A stretch of 64,000 bases of DNA, from NCBI GenBank assembly GCA_037974965.1, contig JBBPFI010000003.1, forward strand, positions 1,116,001 through 1,180,000, written 5' to 3'. The position numbers and the translations under genes were made by a program. This document shows positions 10,139 through 28,102 of the stretch, one piece after another. How positions within the stretch are numbered: the first letter of the stretch is position 1; each line of letters begins with the position of its first letter. Below the pieces are notes generated by a model that did not search any database, had not been told where the DNA came from, and worked only from the letters and a program-made list of their open reading frames with translations. This DNA comes from Dacryopinax spathularia (taxonomy: Eukaryota > Basidiomycota > Dacrymycetes > Dacrymycetales > Dacrymycetaceae).

Positions 10139-13099
10139 ATGCCTCAAAACCCGTCGGGAGGGGGCAGTTCCATTATGGATCAGGATGCATTTCGAAGCCT
10201 ATGCCAACAGCTGCAAGCACCGGTCATTTATGCAAGAAAGGCTCCCGAATCGGAACCGATCGCTCAGGGTCATTATGCCATGGTGTACAAAGGCGAAGCA
10301 ATGTCTGAAGGACGCAATATCCCAGTCGCAATAAAAGTCTTTCGCAACCGCACGAACACGGCTGGGCAGGTGCAAACGACAGACAAGGTATGCCTAGGCC
10401 TTTTGCTGTTTTGGACAGCAGCTGACAAACAGTCATCCAGCTTGTCGTACGCGAAATCAACACTTGGCACCGTCTCCGCCATCGCCACATCCTCCCTTTC
10501 CTCGGCGCCCATCCCGATCCGTTCACCCGAAGAATTTGGCTGGTTTCGCCATGGATAGAGCGGGGAAGCTTGTGGGGACTTCTTGAACAGGATTATCAGA
10601 TGGATTGCATCTCTATGGTGAGCTTTCACTCCTCCTTCGTCGCCCCTCAGCTGATCCCTGACAGTGTCGGGGTATTGTGCGAGGAGTGAAATACCTTCAC
10701 GACCAGGAAGTGCTGCACGGAGATATCAGAACGGTCCGTTTCTTGTATCGCCTGTCGTCTATGCCTGAATAGACGCCTGACGCCGTGCAAACGCCTGTAG
10801 ACAAACGTGCTAATCGATCCCGATGGAGAGCCTCTGCTCGCAGACTTTGGTCTGTCAAGGCTTATGGCCGATCTCGCTGTCGGGAATTACTCGAGCTCGG
10901 GCCTTTACCGAGGATCGCTAAGATGGATGGCTCCTGAGCGCCATGAGCCAGAAAAATTCGGCCTTACTGCTGTTGGCGCCCAGAAACCTCCAAGTGATGT
11001 ATATTCTGTCGGCATGACTATGTACGAGGTTCGTCCCATGTACAAGCCCCGACATTCCGGATGGCTTATCGAAGCACTAGATCTTCACTCGACAGCAGCC
11101 TTTTCCTGGGAGATCGGATTTCGACGTTGTGCGCGACATTACTTCAGGCAGACAAATGGAGCATCCTGGAGAGCTCGCAGAGTCCCGAGGCATGAACGCG
11201 CGACGCTGGGACTTCATGAGGGCGACATGGGACAAGGATCGAGATCGAAGACCACTATTAATCGATGCACTGCGGACTATCTTATGGACTCCAGCTCCAG
11301 CTCCCTCCCGATCCCAAACCCGAGGTATTGCTGTCTTGCCGTATACTCGGGCATTGGGCGCGTGGATAGAGATCGACGTAAAGGCTGGTGACATCCTCTA
11401 CGAGCTGGAGAATTGGAGCGAAGGCAAGTCGTGTTGACTCTGTATCAAGTCATATTCTTATGAATGTCGAGCTTAGGCTGGACACTTGGCATGAAGTCCG
11501 ACGGGGAGAAGGGGATCTTTCCTGGTCCGTACTGATCCTCCATGGTTGACTACACCTAAAGACAAGGTGAACAGCTTCAATCCTTCAGACCACCGGCGGA
11601 CCAACTTCGCATGGCGCCTATCCGAACCAGCGATCCTCCAACCGTCTGACTCTCGCGCGTCCTGGACCCGCCAATTCCACAGTCCGGCAAGCCGGAACAT
11701 CACAGAGCCCGTATGCTGCGGTGCACAGACCAAACAACCAAGCTGTGGAGTCCGCGACAACCGCAGGGCGGTCGCTTCCGGATCCAGGGACCCAGGTAGG
11801 AACCTTCCTAGAGTCAACAGTGAGGTGCATCTATTTCCCCTCCTGAAGGAGGGTGTGTGTACTCATTCGTCTTCGAAGTTTGGTAACACCACCTGAGGAG
11901 ATGGACGACCCTTACTCTACCGCTCGTGACGGAAGGGTTACCACAAACTACAATCGAACCACGAGGTACGCCTCCTCACTCCAGCGCCTGTTCTTGCCCT
12001 CACAATACTTTGGGTCTTCAGAGCCGCCTATCCTCCAAGTGCTTTTAACGGCCAACATCGCGATGTTCGCGACAGTGCCCAACCTCGATACAGACATTCT
12101 GGTACGGGCGATGAAGATGAAGCAGATGACACCGAACAAGACCGACATCCAACATCCCGGCCGCCTCATGGGCTCAGGAGACAGCCACAGACACAGGGGA
12201 ACTCGACTACTTTTGGCCCCATTGTCCAGTTCCCGCCGGCGGCGGGGGTAAGCGGCCAATATGTGGAGCGGGCATCTTCGCACTTTGTTCAATCGAGGCA
12301 AACAGGACCACCAGCGACGGCCACGATCATGAAGCCATTGGTTCGCGAGATCTACGTGGGCGAAGGTACGCGGTGGAACGAGGTTCCACGTGGAGTTTAC
12401 AGCTCATCCCAGTCCAATGTGAATGCCGCCTACATGGGCTCAGCATCGAATGTCGGGCAGACGCCCCAGCGGTCCCATTCTCTGCCAGGAGCCGCCCTAA
12501 ACATACCCGCATTGAAGCCTCCGCCCGACCTCCTCACACCTCCATCCTTGGACGAAGCTCCTGTGAGCCAAACGTATGCTCCACCTTTCGACACGTCGCA
12601 ACGACGATGCGATGCTCCAACCACAGGTCATCCATATTCTGTCGAGTATTCAACGGTTGGGAAAGGACGTCTGCATACTAGGCCTCCTGATCATTGCAGC
12701 GGTCAAGACGCGAGAGCCTACCGTCCTATGCCAGAAGCCGTCGTCATGCCGCTCCCTCAGGTATCTACCGCCCGCGGAGGCGAAATGATCGGCGCCTCTG
12801 AACAATGGGAGGGACAACCAAGATCCACTGTGCGAGGTCGACCAAGCAACTTCATCGACGCAGGATCAACAGTGCACCTGCCGACTCAGTCGGGGGCGCT
12901 GCCTATCCGACCCCTACCCCGGCGTAGATCTCGGCAGAGGCGGTACACCGCAGACGGCTCCACGCAGTCTCCGATTACTGGGAACGATGGCCCAGGAGAG
13001 GTGGTCAGTGCATGGCTGGGGAGCATGCAATTAGAAGATTCGGGTCAAGGCGCAGCGGCTGCAGAGTATTGGGATCCGCAGCAGCAATGGCTCCGCTGA
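10139..13099 (+). CDS. Protein kinase with long disordered tail (tandem copy 2)
   Basis: Paralogue of the upstream kinase in the same orientation. Glycine loop IAQGHYAMVYKGE, lysine in VAIKVF, alphaC Glu in VVREINTWHRLR, hinge PWIERGSLWGLL, catalytic loop HGDIRTTNVLID (exon join at about 10735/10803), LADFGLSRL, WMAPERHEPEKFG, DVYSVGMTMYE, then RRPLLIDALRTI. All core catalytic residues are present. The tail from about 11300 to 13099 is Pro/Ser/Arg-rich; its last segment (SPITGNDGPGEVVSAWLGSM) aligns with the end of copy 1 (SPVIGNEDPEDVISGMLRRT), so a short C-terminal motif is under constraint while the rest diverges. Function unknown. Confidence 0.82.
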
Positions 13100-14022
13100 G
13101 ACTGGCTGTTTGTTCACGATCTTTGAACTTGTACGCACGAACCGTAGGACTGGCTTCGTTTTCTGTAATATATATGTAGATGACACGAGTACGAATGATC
13201 ACGACCCATTTATGCATGATTTCTGCAGTGACGGCAGGGCGGAGATCTGATGATGCGCCTGCGCGGAGGCCCAGACTGATGGCTGCCGTCGCGACGCCAC
13301 GGCGCCTACAGGCCGGCTAGGTACAGGGGCATCAAGAGGCACACCGAAGCAGGACGTGCCATTTCCTGTTTAGATGTGATAAAAGAGCCGACCTGCCGAA
13401 CGCCAAGGGGAGAGGACATTACATACATGCCAGGGGACAATGCAAGGTAACACGATCATTGTAATGTTGACGTGGTATACGTGCCGTAACCAAGTTTTGG
13501 GTTATTATGGTCGACGATGAGGACCCCTATATGAATTGGGCGCCTGATGGGTCATTTGAGGGTCTGATGGAAAAGGATCCGGTTGCGGTGTTTCTGTTTG
13601 TCGCCATGCGAGGAATGCACCGATGAGACACAATGGAAGCTTCTTTGGCTACGAAGACCCCCGAAGTGGCTCTCTGTTTGGCTCACACAAGGGCCAAGCG
13701 GTGACAGGACGCTCGCTACCCCCTTCCTCATCGCCGTTATCGCCCTCCTCACCGTCTCCGTCCACCTCTCCCTTCCTCGTCTGCGCCTACTCTTCTGGCC
13801 TTCATCCGACCGTTTTATCCCTTGTCGACGCGCAAAGGCCCGCAACGACACTACGCTCGCTAAACACCCACACTCGTTTAGACCAACACGCTACGCGCGA
13901 TTTTACTGCTTTATCAACACATACAGATATCTCCTCACCTCCTGCAACCAAGCGCAGCTTCTCCGACGCGCAACGGCCCAGCTCTTGCCTCGCTCTGCAC
14001 CAGCTATCATTAACGCGCAACC
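13100..14022. other. Intergenic stretch, no gene seen
   Basis: About 920 bp between convergent-free plus-strand genes. Frames at 13583-14089 and 13623-14039 are Ser/Pro/Thr-rich and have no start context better than the downstream ATG at 14023; they are more likely 5' UTR and promoter. Confidence 0.3.
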
Positions 14023-15967
14023 ATGGACCTTATGCATAAGCAAAGGCACGAGCACCTGGCTCATCTTGCTGGGAGACAGCTTGTCATGACGACCAGTACG
14101 CATCGACTGTATCTCTCCATCTGGGTGTGAGCTAACATCAGAATAGCCGGACTGTCCGCAAGCAAGTCCAGTTCTACCTCCACCACCTCCACGACCAGTG
14201 CGAGCACGACTTCCACCACCTCCAAGGCGACTTCGACTAGCACAACAAGCACCTCTACGACGCCCACGACATACGCGACCACCCCTCCAAGCTCGCAGAG
14301 TATTGTCAATACCACACCGGTGCGCCTTCTTCCATGATCCATAATGAAGTCCCGTATTAATGTATCTATAGACGGGCATCGCATCGTATGCCGCGAAGAC
14401 GACATCGCCTCCTAAAGCGGTGACGTCCAACTATGCACCTGCATACACCACTCCTGCCGCCGTGAAATCGGGCAGCATTGCCGGTGCCCAAGGGACAGGT
14501 GCAGTGAGTGGGAAGACGGCAACGTCTGGGAGTCTGAGTACAACCACCATCATCGGCATCGCGGCTGGTGGGTTGGTCGGTATCATCATTCTCGGAGGAA
14601 TCGTGGCTTGGATTATTGTATGTTTCTCAATTGCTGCTTTTTTATGTTTGCGCTAAAAGATCCGTTCATAGCGCCAGTGCCGTCGTCGGAATGCTCGAGC
14701 GGAAACGAACTTCGACCGTAATTCGTTCATCCGCAATTCGGTTCTGCTGGACGACAAGAACGACAGCAGCATGTCTCTTGGAATGGACGAGAAGCCCATG
14801 TATGGAGCGGGTGCTTCCCTGGCGCCACCCGTTCGCTCGAACTCCAAGTTTAGCCCACCGGGTGCTCGCATCGCCGGAGGTCCGCGGCCCCCGACGATGA
14901 TCCAGCGGCACTACGACGCGCCGGCTCTTCAGCCTGGGCAGTATATGCCGTATGGCCAGCAGCCCGCGGCGCCACCCGCGAGCTATTATCCGCCAGGAGG
15001 CATGCCCATGCGCTCACCCTTCGCGAATGGACCTGCGAAGGATCTGCCTTCTTCCCCCGTAGATTCGTTCTACACGCAAGCCCAGGCGCAGGCTCAAGGT
15101 GGCAAGTATTATCCTGGTCAATACAGGCAGAATACTGGCGCGGCTGAGCTTGCACGTGCACCTACGTACAAGAGCCAAGCATCGGACCATGGTGATCTCG
15201 CACGTCAACCGAGCTCGGGCAGCAAAGAACGGGCGGGCCGCGGACTCAGCGTCACGCCCTTCCAAGCCCAACAATACGCCGAGATTTCGCGGCTCGTCAA
15301 TCAGCCTCTCCCACCGAACCCGCCGCCTAAGGCAGGTGCAGAAGCGTACGAGCTTCCGGCGAGAAGTGTTGCTTCCCCGCCGCCGGCCATGCGCTCGCCT
15401 CCGCCCATGGGGAGGCCGATGGACATGTCCCCGTCTGGCTTCCGTTCGCCGTCCCCGCCATCGCCCACTGCTCCGCCGCGCAACCTCGTCTCGCCTTTCC
15501 AGCGGATTGGTTCTGTGCCGCCCATGCTGCCTCCGCTCATCACCAGCTCGCACCCGTCAGAACAGTCCCTCCATCAGTTCAATTCCGATCGAAGTCTAAA
15601 CATGCTGAGCCGTACGGGCACTCCGACTGACCCGAACCCACAGCAGTACTTCACCACTGTTCGCTCGGCCAGCCCGCAGGAGATCGAGGAATCTCGTTCA
15701 CCGTCTGGCTACCCCACCCTCGTCGAGCCAAACAACGCGCCCCAGACCCCGCGTTTCCACAGCGGAGTCAGCACCTTGTCTCACGTCGGAGAACCCGGCA
15801 ACTTCGGCAGCGCAGGCAACATCAACGGTCTTGCGCAGAGCCGAAGCGGGAACAACCTCGCCGTGCCCGGACAGGATGATGGACGCCGCCTGAGCGTGCG
15901 TAACTCCATGGCAAGCGACGGGAGGTACAGCATGTACGGCGAAGAAGATGTATACGGTGGGATCTGA
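14023..15967 (+). CDS. Single-pass membrane protein, Ser/Thr-rich ectodomain and Pro-rich tail (Mid2/Skg6-like layout)
   Basis: Start ATG at 14023 in good context (MDLMHKQRHEHLAHLAGRQL). Exons join to a Ser/Thr block (STSTTSTTSASTTSTTSKAT), then a transmembrane segment STTTIIGIAAGGLVGIIILG with VAWII following, then a basic stop-transfer RQCRRRNARAE. The cytoplasmic part of about 420 aa is rich in Pro, Gln and Ser and ends YGEEDVYGGI. Introns lie near 14096-14144, 14320-14371 and 14619-14670. No cleavable signal peptide is visible, so the TM helix may be the signal anchor. The layout matches fungal cell-wall stress sensors and Axl2/Skg6-type proteins, but no sequence-specific family motif was identified. 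Confidence 0.7.
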
Positions 15968-17057
15968 ACCGCCCACGCCTTAGACTAGGTATATTTATCT
16001 CCTGCCTTTTCGCCCCTTCCCTCGGTACATCTGTGTTTTCGCGCTCTGCCGGTCCTGGTGACGGCCAACCTTCCTTCAGCTCGCCCGTTCATTCCCTCTA
16101 CGCTCTTTTGCACCTTACAACGGCCTTTCTCGGAACTTGCCTCGCTTCGCCACAAGGACTATCTCGTCCGTCCTTTTCCCACTTCTTACGCCCCTCGCCG
16201 CTGAACCAACGGCGCCTATATCCCTACTTTACTGATTTTGACGTACCCCCTTCTCCTTTCCCCTGTTCTCTGCTACTTCTGAGTTCTATGATGTTAGTCC
16301 TTCTTGACCTCTTTGCTCCTATCGATGTTTCTGTGCGTGGATGGGGAGCTCCGGAGGTCGATCTGGTACATTTTGATTCAATGGAATTCGTTGCTGAATC
16401 ACGTTTTTTGTCTGAGATTCTGGTTCCGGGGACGCGTCGTGTTGTCGTGCTTCTCCTGCACCTCTCAGGCTCCCCTCCGAACCGACAACGACGCAGCGTC
16501 CACTTCGAGTGCATATCGACATCAGAATTCATCTTCTTTAAGTAGACTGAGGATGTTCCACAATAAACTACATATCTAGCCGACGTTCTACTTCTGCGAC
16601 CGCCGTGCTGAAGCGACCGACCGAACCCCTAGCTGGAGCCCTTGCTCGGCGATGTTCACAAGCGCATACATCTAGCTGTAACCTCAATACCGAGTTCTCC
16701 TCAGCCAGAACCTACTTCCACCGCTGTCAATCCCTGGGACGGTCGTTTCCCATGGCTTATCTCTCACAGTCTTATATGGATATCGGCTTGTCTACCTCCT
16801 CGGCTCTTGTCAGATTAGGCGACACTTCGCCTGACATGCCTTCTGCGGAGGCTTCGTGCTTGACCGTTACGTATTGCAAAGGCTTGTGATTGTAGCAGGG
16901 GATGGCAGACTATCTTCACGCTCACATCAAGAAGTATTGGACAGTCTTGCTTGACATTGGAGATATACATCTATCAAGATTGTTGAAGGGTCGATGACAA
17001 CGTCGAGAATCCCTTACCAACTCACCTGTTCGGCACTGCAACGACATAGCATCCGCA
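15968..17057. other. Intergenic stretch, no gene seen
   Basis: Downstream of the membrane protein and upstream of the first monooxygenase. Pyrimidine-rich, fits 3' UTR plus promoter. The open frame at 16033-16545 has no recognisable content. Confidence 0.3.
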
Positions 17058-23115
<6,058 letters not shown>

Positions 23116-23220
23116 ATCGTGATATATGCCTTCATTTCCTTTTTCAAACAAGGTAGATCCAAGTTGGGCCGTGTAGACCGAAAGACGATGATAAGTATCT
23201 GTCAATTACATTTAGTATGG

Positions 23221-24182
23221 CTACAGTTCGTCCTTCGATCGTTGTGGAGAAGGCGTGGCAATGTCGTCGAAGAACGGCGTTAAGGAGTCGTAGTTGAGCT
23301 TGCCTTGAATTTCCCATCAATAAATCGACACAGAGACAAGGCGAGGTAACGCACCGTCATATAACGTCCTCTGCCCATCCTTCCATGTCACGACCTTCGT
23401 TTTATCTCCTTTTAACATCAATGCGTCCGCAATTGACTGATCTTCGTCCTTTGCAATTGCGAATGCTATCCGCTTGTTGTAGTTCGAGCCCAGGACGCGC
23501 CATAATACCGGCATCTGCTTCTTGTCCGTCAGCAGCAGGGCTTTCGGTTGCTTAATCTCGTTCTGAACAAAATCAGTACTATCCAGCCGTGAGCGATTTG
23601 CCTGGGCGCACAGAGTTTATCCAATCATTCACCGCATCCAACCCCCTCAGCACCTTCACCCGATTCGGCACCTCGCTCTTAACCCACTCAATAATCGCAT
23701 TCGCGCTCCTCTCCTGCTGATAATCATGCGGCACGCCCTTCAGCCCCTTAGGGAAGGATTTGATAGTCGGGAACCCCTTGATGCCCTGTGCGCCGCAGAG
23801 CGGCTTGTTCTCGTCGGCGTCGCAGTCGACGGCGTAGAAGGGGACGAGGGGGGAGAGGGATCGGGCTGCGCGTTCGTATTCTGGCGAGAGTCGCTGACAG
23901 TGCTGCGTCGTTCATCAGCATGCCATTCCTCCAGGCATACACTGTACACTCACTCCACACCATGGGGCTACGAACGCGACCACGCTCGTCTTCTATATAC
24001 CGCGCATATAGTTAGAAAGAGCTCGTCGTCGCTGAGGTGGATGGACGCGCCTCATCAGCCAGGGCCCTGTGGAAGTCGTTACTGTTGAGCATCTTGACCG
24101 GGCTCTTAGCCCCAAAGAGCGCTCCAAGCGTGAGCTCAGCGCATGCCAGAAGAATAGTAGCTAGCGCGACATTAGTGCGCAT
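23221..24182 (-). CDS. ER protein disulfide isomerase (Mpd1/P5-like) with KDEL tail
   Basis: About 240 aa over five exons. An N-terminal signal peptide (MRTNVALATILLACAELTLG) leads into LFGAKSPVKMLNSNDFHRAL and a thioredoxin fold with APWCGHCQRLSPEY. The CGHC active site is assembled across an intron: PWCG, then HCQRL at about 23900. Next come FYAVDCDAD, GIKGFPTIKSFP and a second region with PVLWRVLGSNYNKR. The last exon ends SKDEL, a classical ER-retention signal, with stop at 23221-23223. The product should oxidise or isomerise disulfides in the ER lumen. The first intron appears to start with GC rather than GT. It is convergent with monooxygenase copy 2, about 105 bp away. Confidence 0.82.
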
Positions 24183-24452
24183 TTTGGTGGTGATGTGGTG
24201 GTATAATGTGCGGAAGGAGGTGAGGGCAAGAGAGGACGGCTCGCTTGGGTCAGGGACACGTCGACGTGTCCTGATCGTGATGGCGACGTGTCTGACGCAC
24301 ACGACCAACTCTGAAACTGGTCTCAGCCGGTTCAGCAAATATAACTGAACAATGCGTGTTTCACTGCTCAGAATGAATAACTTTATCTGAATACACTACA
24401 CTACGCTACACATGTCTTATACAGTCCGTCTTGAGTCCGTGCGCCGATGCAT

Positions 24453-25803
24453 TCAGCTGTTCGCCGTGGTGGCGAACCCGACGCGCCTGTTCGTGGTATC
24501 GTACACGCTGTAAAAGCGCTCGAGGAAGAAGTAGCCGTTGATGAAGTCCAGCCCCTGGCCCGAAGGCGAGCCCAGATCCGAGACGATCGAGTAGTACGCA
24601 TTGCGCGTGCCGCCAAACTGCTCGTTCAGGCTCTGGTCGAGCAGCTGGTCTGTGCCCGTGAACTCGAAGTTCGTCCCGCCGATGTTGAACACCAATGGCT
24701 GGAGGTTGGCCACTTGGTCAGCGGGGATCTCGAGCAGGCCGGAGTTCTGGTCCACGCGCGAGCCGGGGATCGCTTCCTGGTACGCTTGGAAGGCGTCGCT
24801 CGCGATGAGGACGAGGGTCGTGCCGGTGTCGACGATACCGGCCGAGTTGAGGATCTGCTTGCCGCCGTAGGAGATGGTCTGGTCGATACCCCAGTAGTTG
24901 CTCGCGGGCGAGGTGCTCGTGATGGGCGTGTAGGTCACGTCGCTCGTGATGCGGCTTTCGTCAATACCGCCGAACGTGAGCTCGCCGTTAGCGGTCCCGG
25001 ACGCCGTGGTCGGAGCATAGTAGATCCCGATCACTTCGGTGGAGATCGTACCCTGCTTGTAAAGATTGTCGGTGACCGTGGGAACGAGCTGGCCGTTGGA
25101 GACGGTGCCCTGAGTGAGGTCTACCGGGCCAATGCCGATGATACCATCAACGCCCTGGAAGCCTAAGGAACATCAGCATCAGCATCAGCTACTCGACAGA
25201 AAACGGCATGAGCGACTCACCCTGGTCGGAAGAGGCAACACCGATAGACTGGTTGCTGATGACCAGCCCGCTGCCCAGGTCGACCTGGTCGGTGTACTCC
25301 TCGCCGGAGAACTGACCCGAGCCATACGAGACGTTGACCGTCGCGCCCGTATCCTGCGACGTGCTCGTCACGTTATAAGCCGTAGCCGCGCCGCACCACG
25401 TGTTACTGCTCCCCGTGTCGATGAGGAGGTTGTACGTCGTAGGCGGGTTACCGATGTTGACGGCCATAGTGTACGTCTGGAGGATATTGGTCGCGCTCAC
25501 GCTCGTCCCGTCGGAGGTCTGGGCGAGCTCGGCGTACCGCGTTCCGGCGCCGGGGGCTTTACCGTACCGGCCAGCGATGAATTCGCTCGCACGAATACGG
25601 TCGTTGTGCGCCAAGCCGACATGCAGCTTGGGCTCGCGGATCTTGCGGATAGGCAGCTTCAGCGCCTTGCCCGCGCCGGCCTTGGTGTGCGTAGCTGCGT
25701 GATGGTGATGATGCGTCATATTTGTTGTTGCTGATGCTGGAGTACGAGTGCGAGCGAAAAGGCTATGAAGCAGTGAAAAGGGGAGAAAAGTAGGTCTGCG
25801 CAT
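24453..25803 (-). CDS. Pepsin-family aspartic protease (A1, polyporopepsin-like)
   Basis: Two exons (25221-25803 and 24453-25162) separated by a 58-bp intron, giving about 430 aa. Both catalytic motifs are present: DTGSSNTWCG in the first lobe and DTGTTLVLIA in the second; the flap reads YGSGQFSG. The end GYFFLERFYSVYDTTNRRVG is the usual A1 C-terminal strand. The start at 25803 gives MRRPTFLPFSLLHSLFA, a weak signal peptide, and sits 52 bp from a TATA-like box; an internal ATG at 25719 (MTHHHHH) would lack a signal. A propeptide with LKLPIRKIREPKLH precedes the mature enzyme. Secreted acid proteolysis is the expected role. Confidence 0.87.
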
Positions 25804-25854
25804 CCTTCCAAGCCCCCAAATGTGTCCCTTTTATGTCCCTGCTCGCACCGCGGA

Positions 25855-25861
25855 ATTTATA
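25855..25861 (-). promoter_or_regulatory. TATA-like box upstream of aspartic protease
   Basis: Minus-strand TATAAAT, 52 bp from the ATG at 25803. It favours that ATG as the start. Confidence 0.4.
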
Positions 25862-27232
25862 GCATCAACCACTGGGAAAGGGGAAGAATTCATCAGGGGG
25901 TTGGGAGGGGGAGTTGACGGAGTGTTGCGAGTGGAGCCATGAGCGTGGATTATGGATCTTCGTCGGCGGAGAAGGGGGTCTTACGATCGCCGCTGTGCTG
26001 CCTGGAGCTGAGGGTTGCGCATAGGGAAAATAGGGGAGCGGGGAGTGGGCGACCAGCTGGGTTGCGAAGAAGATACGAGGAGGCACCACCCGCTAGTGCA
26101 GAGCTATTCCCGGGAGAGGGAGAACGCTGCCTATGTCGGTAGGTAGCAGAGGTAACAAGCAGGACGAGCATAAGCAGCCCAGGTCGTCCCTGACGATCGA
26201 ATGCGCAAAGTATGCGTCATACCCAGGGGGAGTATGACGGTCCAGAAGGCCCAGTTGGGCGTGGCGAAGCACGTATTGCAAGATATTAGCAAGCAAGTGG
26301 AGACGTCGCCGCCGTGGTCCAGAACCGATTGCGAAGACAACCGTTGGACCGAGGACAACTCCCGAGGGGCGTGCGGCGACTGGGAGAGGAGGGTATATTC
26401 TTAGGCACAAGTTGTGAGGAGTGCTGCGGAGCTTGTTGGTCGTGCGCCTTGATGAGCGTGAGCAAGAGGAGAGAGAACCGAGCGAGCATGTGCATGGGAG
26501 GGAGATAAGGTCGGGTCTGCCCCATTCAGCGCATGGACCGGTTGTATTCATTCCGGTGTTGCCAGAAGAGTCGCAAAGACGAGACAACTCTACGCTCGTC
26601 GGCGGTCCATGCCCTCCGGCTTGACCAGAGCTAGAAGACAAGGACAGCAGATCCGCCGGGGACTCGGGATGATAGGATGTCGCGCGAGTAGACAATGACA
26701 TTCATCTCTCGAAGCCAGCGAGAGCGCCTTGGTCGCAGCAAGAAGAAAGAGCAAAACTGAAGAGGGTGCCACGTCGATGACGTGTCGCGTGCCACGCGCC
26801 GCAACTTCCGCCGACGCCCGTGCTTGATGCAGCGTAACCAGGCTTCGGCAGTTTGATCGGCGGTCCAACATATCCTGTATGCTTTGTCGCTTTGAAGACA
26901 ACGAACGAGGTGAGATTGTTGCCTGTCCGAGGCGGGGAAAGGAGACGGATGGGCTTATTTTCTAGGAGGCGAGCAAAAACAGAGCTGTGGAAAGAAGCAG
27001 CGCTGCTGATGGGATTTGCTCGGTAGCAATCATTTGTGATGGCGGCACTTGCCCAATGATCGTCCTGCTCAACACGACCTAGCTAGTACGACTCCACAGA
27101 AGATCACTTCCCGTCGTACGGGTGAACGGGCAACAGTCGGAGCAGCTACGGATCCCAATATTTTGGCTTGAAGATAAGGCTAGCGATACAGTAATGACAT
27201 CTCCTTTTCATGTATGCGCCGCTTCTCACAGC
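25862..27232. other. Intergenic stretch with a weak secreted-protein candidate
   Basis: About 1.4 kb. On the minus strand a frame from about 26525 starts near MHMLARFSLLLLTLIKAHDQ, a plausible signal peptide, but it soon closes. A following frame (26093-26380) has hydrophobic, Cys-bearing sequence without a recognisable domain. It may be a small multi-exon gene, a decayed one, or chance. Confidence 0.25.
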
Positions 27233-27706
27233 TCAGGCAGTAGAGGAAGGCGAATCCCCTCCAGTAGGACCCAGCGGCCCCTTCTCCCCCTTGCCTACAG
27301 GATCCTTATTCTGCGCCGTAGTGGTATCAGCCGCCGATGTCGGGCCCTATAGTATGTGATCAGCCCATTGCCCTCCAAGGCCGCAAGTAAGGAGGACGTA
27401 CACCAGCCTCAACGTTCCTCTTCGCTTGATACGACCCAGCACCGCCCTTCAGGACGGTATCGACCTGTGCATCTTCGTCCGCCTGCCCACAACCAATGAG
27501 CATATGGCCGTAATAAGAGGAGAGGAACAGGGGCGTACAGCAGTATCGCCAGGCGGCGCCTCCTGCATCGTATTCTTGTCATACCCCTTCTCGCCGGGCT
27601 TGTCAGCGTACGTCCTGCGCGGCACCGCTACAGCGGGGGTACGCAGAGCACTAGGGCGAGGGTGGAAGACGCGCAAGTTCTGGGAAGTACGGAGTGCGGT
27701 TCTCAT
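27233..27706 (-). CDS. Small predicted mitochondrial protein, unassigned
   Basis: Three exons give about 120 aa. The N-terminus (MRTALRTSQNLRVFHPRPSA) is rich in Arg, Ser and Ala and lacks acids, as in mitochondrial presequences, with a likely cleavage near RRTYAD. The rest is hydrophilic: EKGYDKNTMQEAPPGDTA, then DEDAQVDTVLKGGAGSY and a Gly/Pro/Thr-rich end, stop at 27233-27235. Introns of about 60 bp lie near 27498-27560 and 27350-27405. I do not recognise the family. It is divergent from cardiolipin synthase, sharing a promoter region of about 400 bp. Confidence 0.6.
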
Positions 27707-28102
27707 TTTGCTCGTTTGTCGCTCAGAGTGTCGAGGTGCAGCAATAGTAGGACAGGCTATAAGTTAGAGTCAAGCAGTCAAGCGCCTAAGAGAGCGCCAT
27801 TATATCATCCCCAAAGTCTCCTCCGTACCCCGCTCAGAGACTCGGCTACAATCGAGCATCGTCACCCACGCTTCCAAGTGCCCGATCGAAGCTGGAGAGA
27901 GAGAAAGAGGCGACGTCATCAAATGATGTCTGTCACGTGCCCGAGACTTCTGTGGCGTAAGAGCAGGGGTCCGGAAGGTCCCCTGGTCAGAAGCCGGCCG
28001 AGCTCTAGCTGAGGTGTGCGCGTCGAGCTGAGGTTAGACTGGGTTCCGGAGTGCTGAGCTTGACTAGGTTGTTGGACTTGCTTTGCTTGAGGTTGGCTGG
28101 CG
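27707..28102. promoter_or_regulatory. Shared divergent promoter region
   Basis: Between the small mitochondrial protein and cardiolipin synthase. Around 27914-27945 there is a near-palindromic GACGTCATCAAATGATGTC followed by a CACGTG E-box, candidate bZIP/bHLH sites for two mitochondrial genes. Confidence 0.35.

Noticed and set aside
16033-16545. 170-aa plus-strand frame after the membrane protein
   Set aside because: No recognisable content and pyrimidine-rich composition; more likely 3' UTR.
24447-25166. 239-aa plus-strand frame
   Set aside because: It is antisense to the second exon of the aspartic protease, whose motifs are unmistakable; the Asp/Val/Arg-rich product is a frame shadow.
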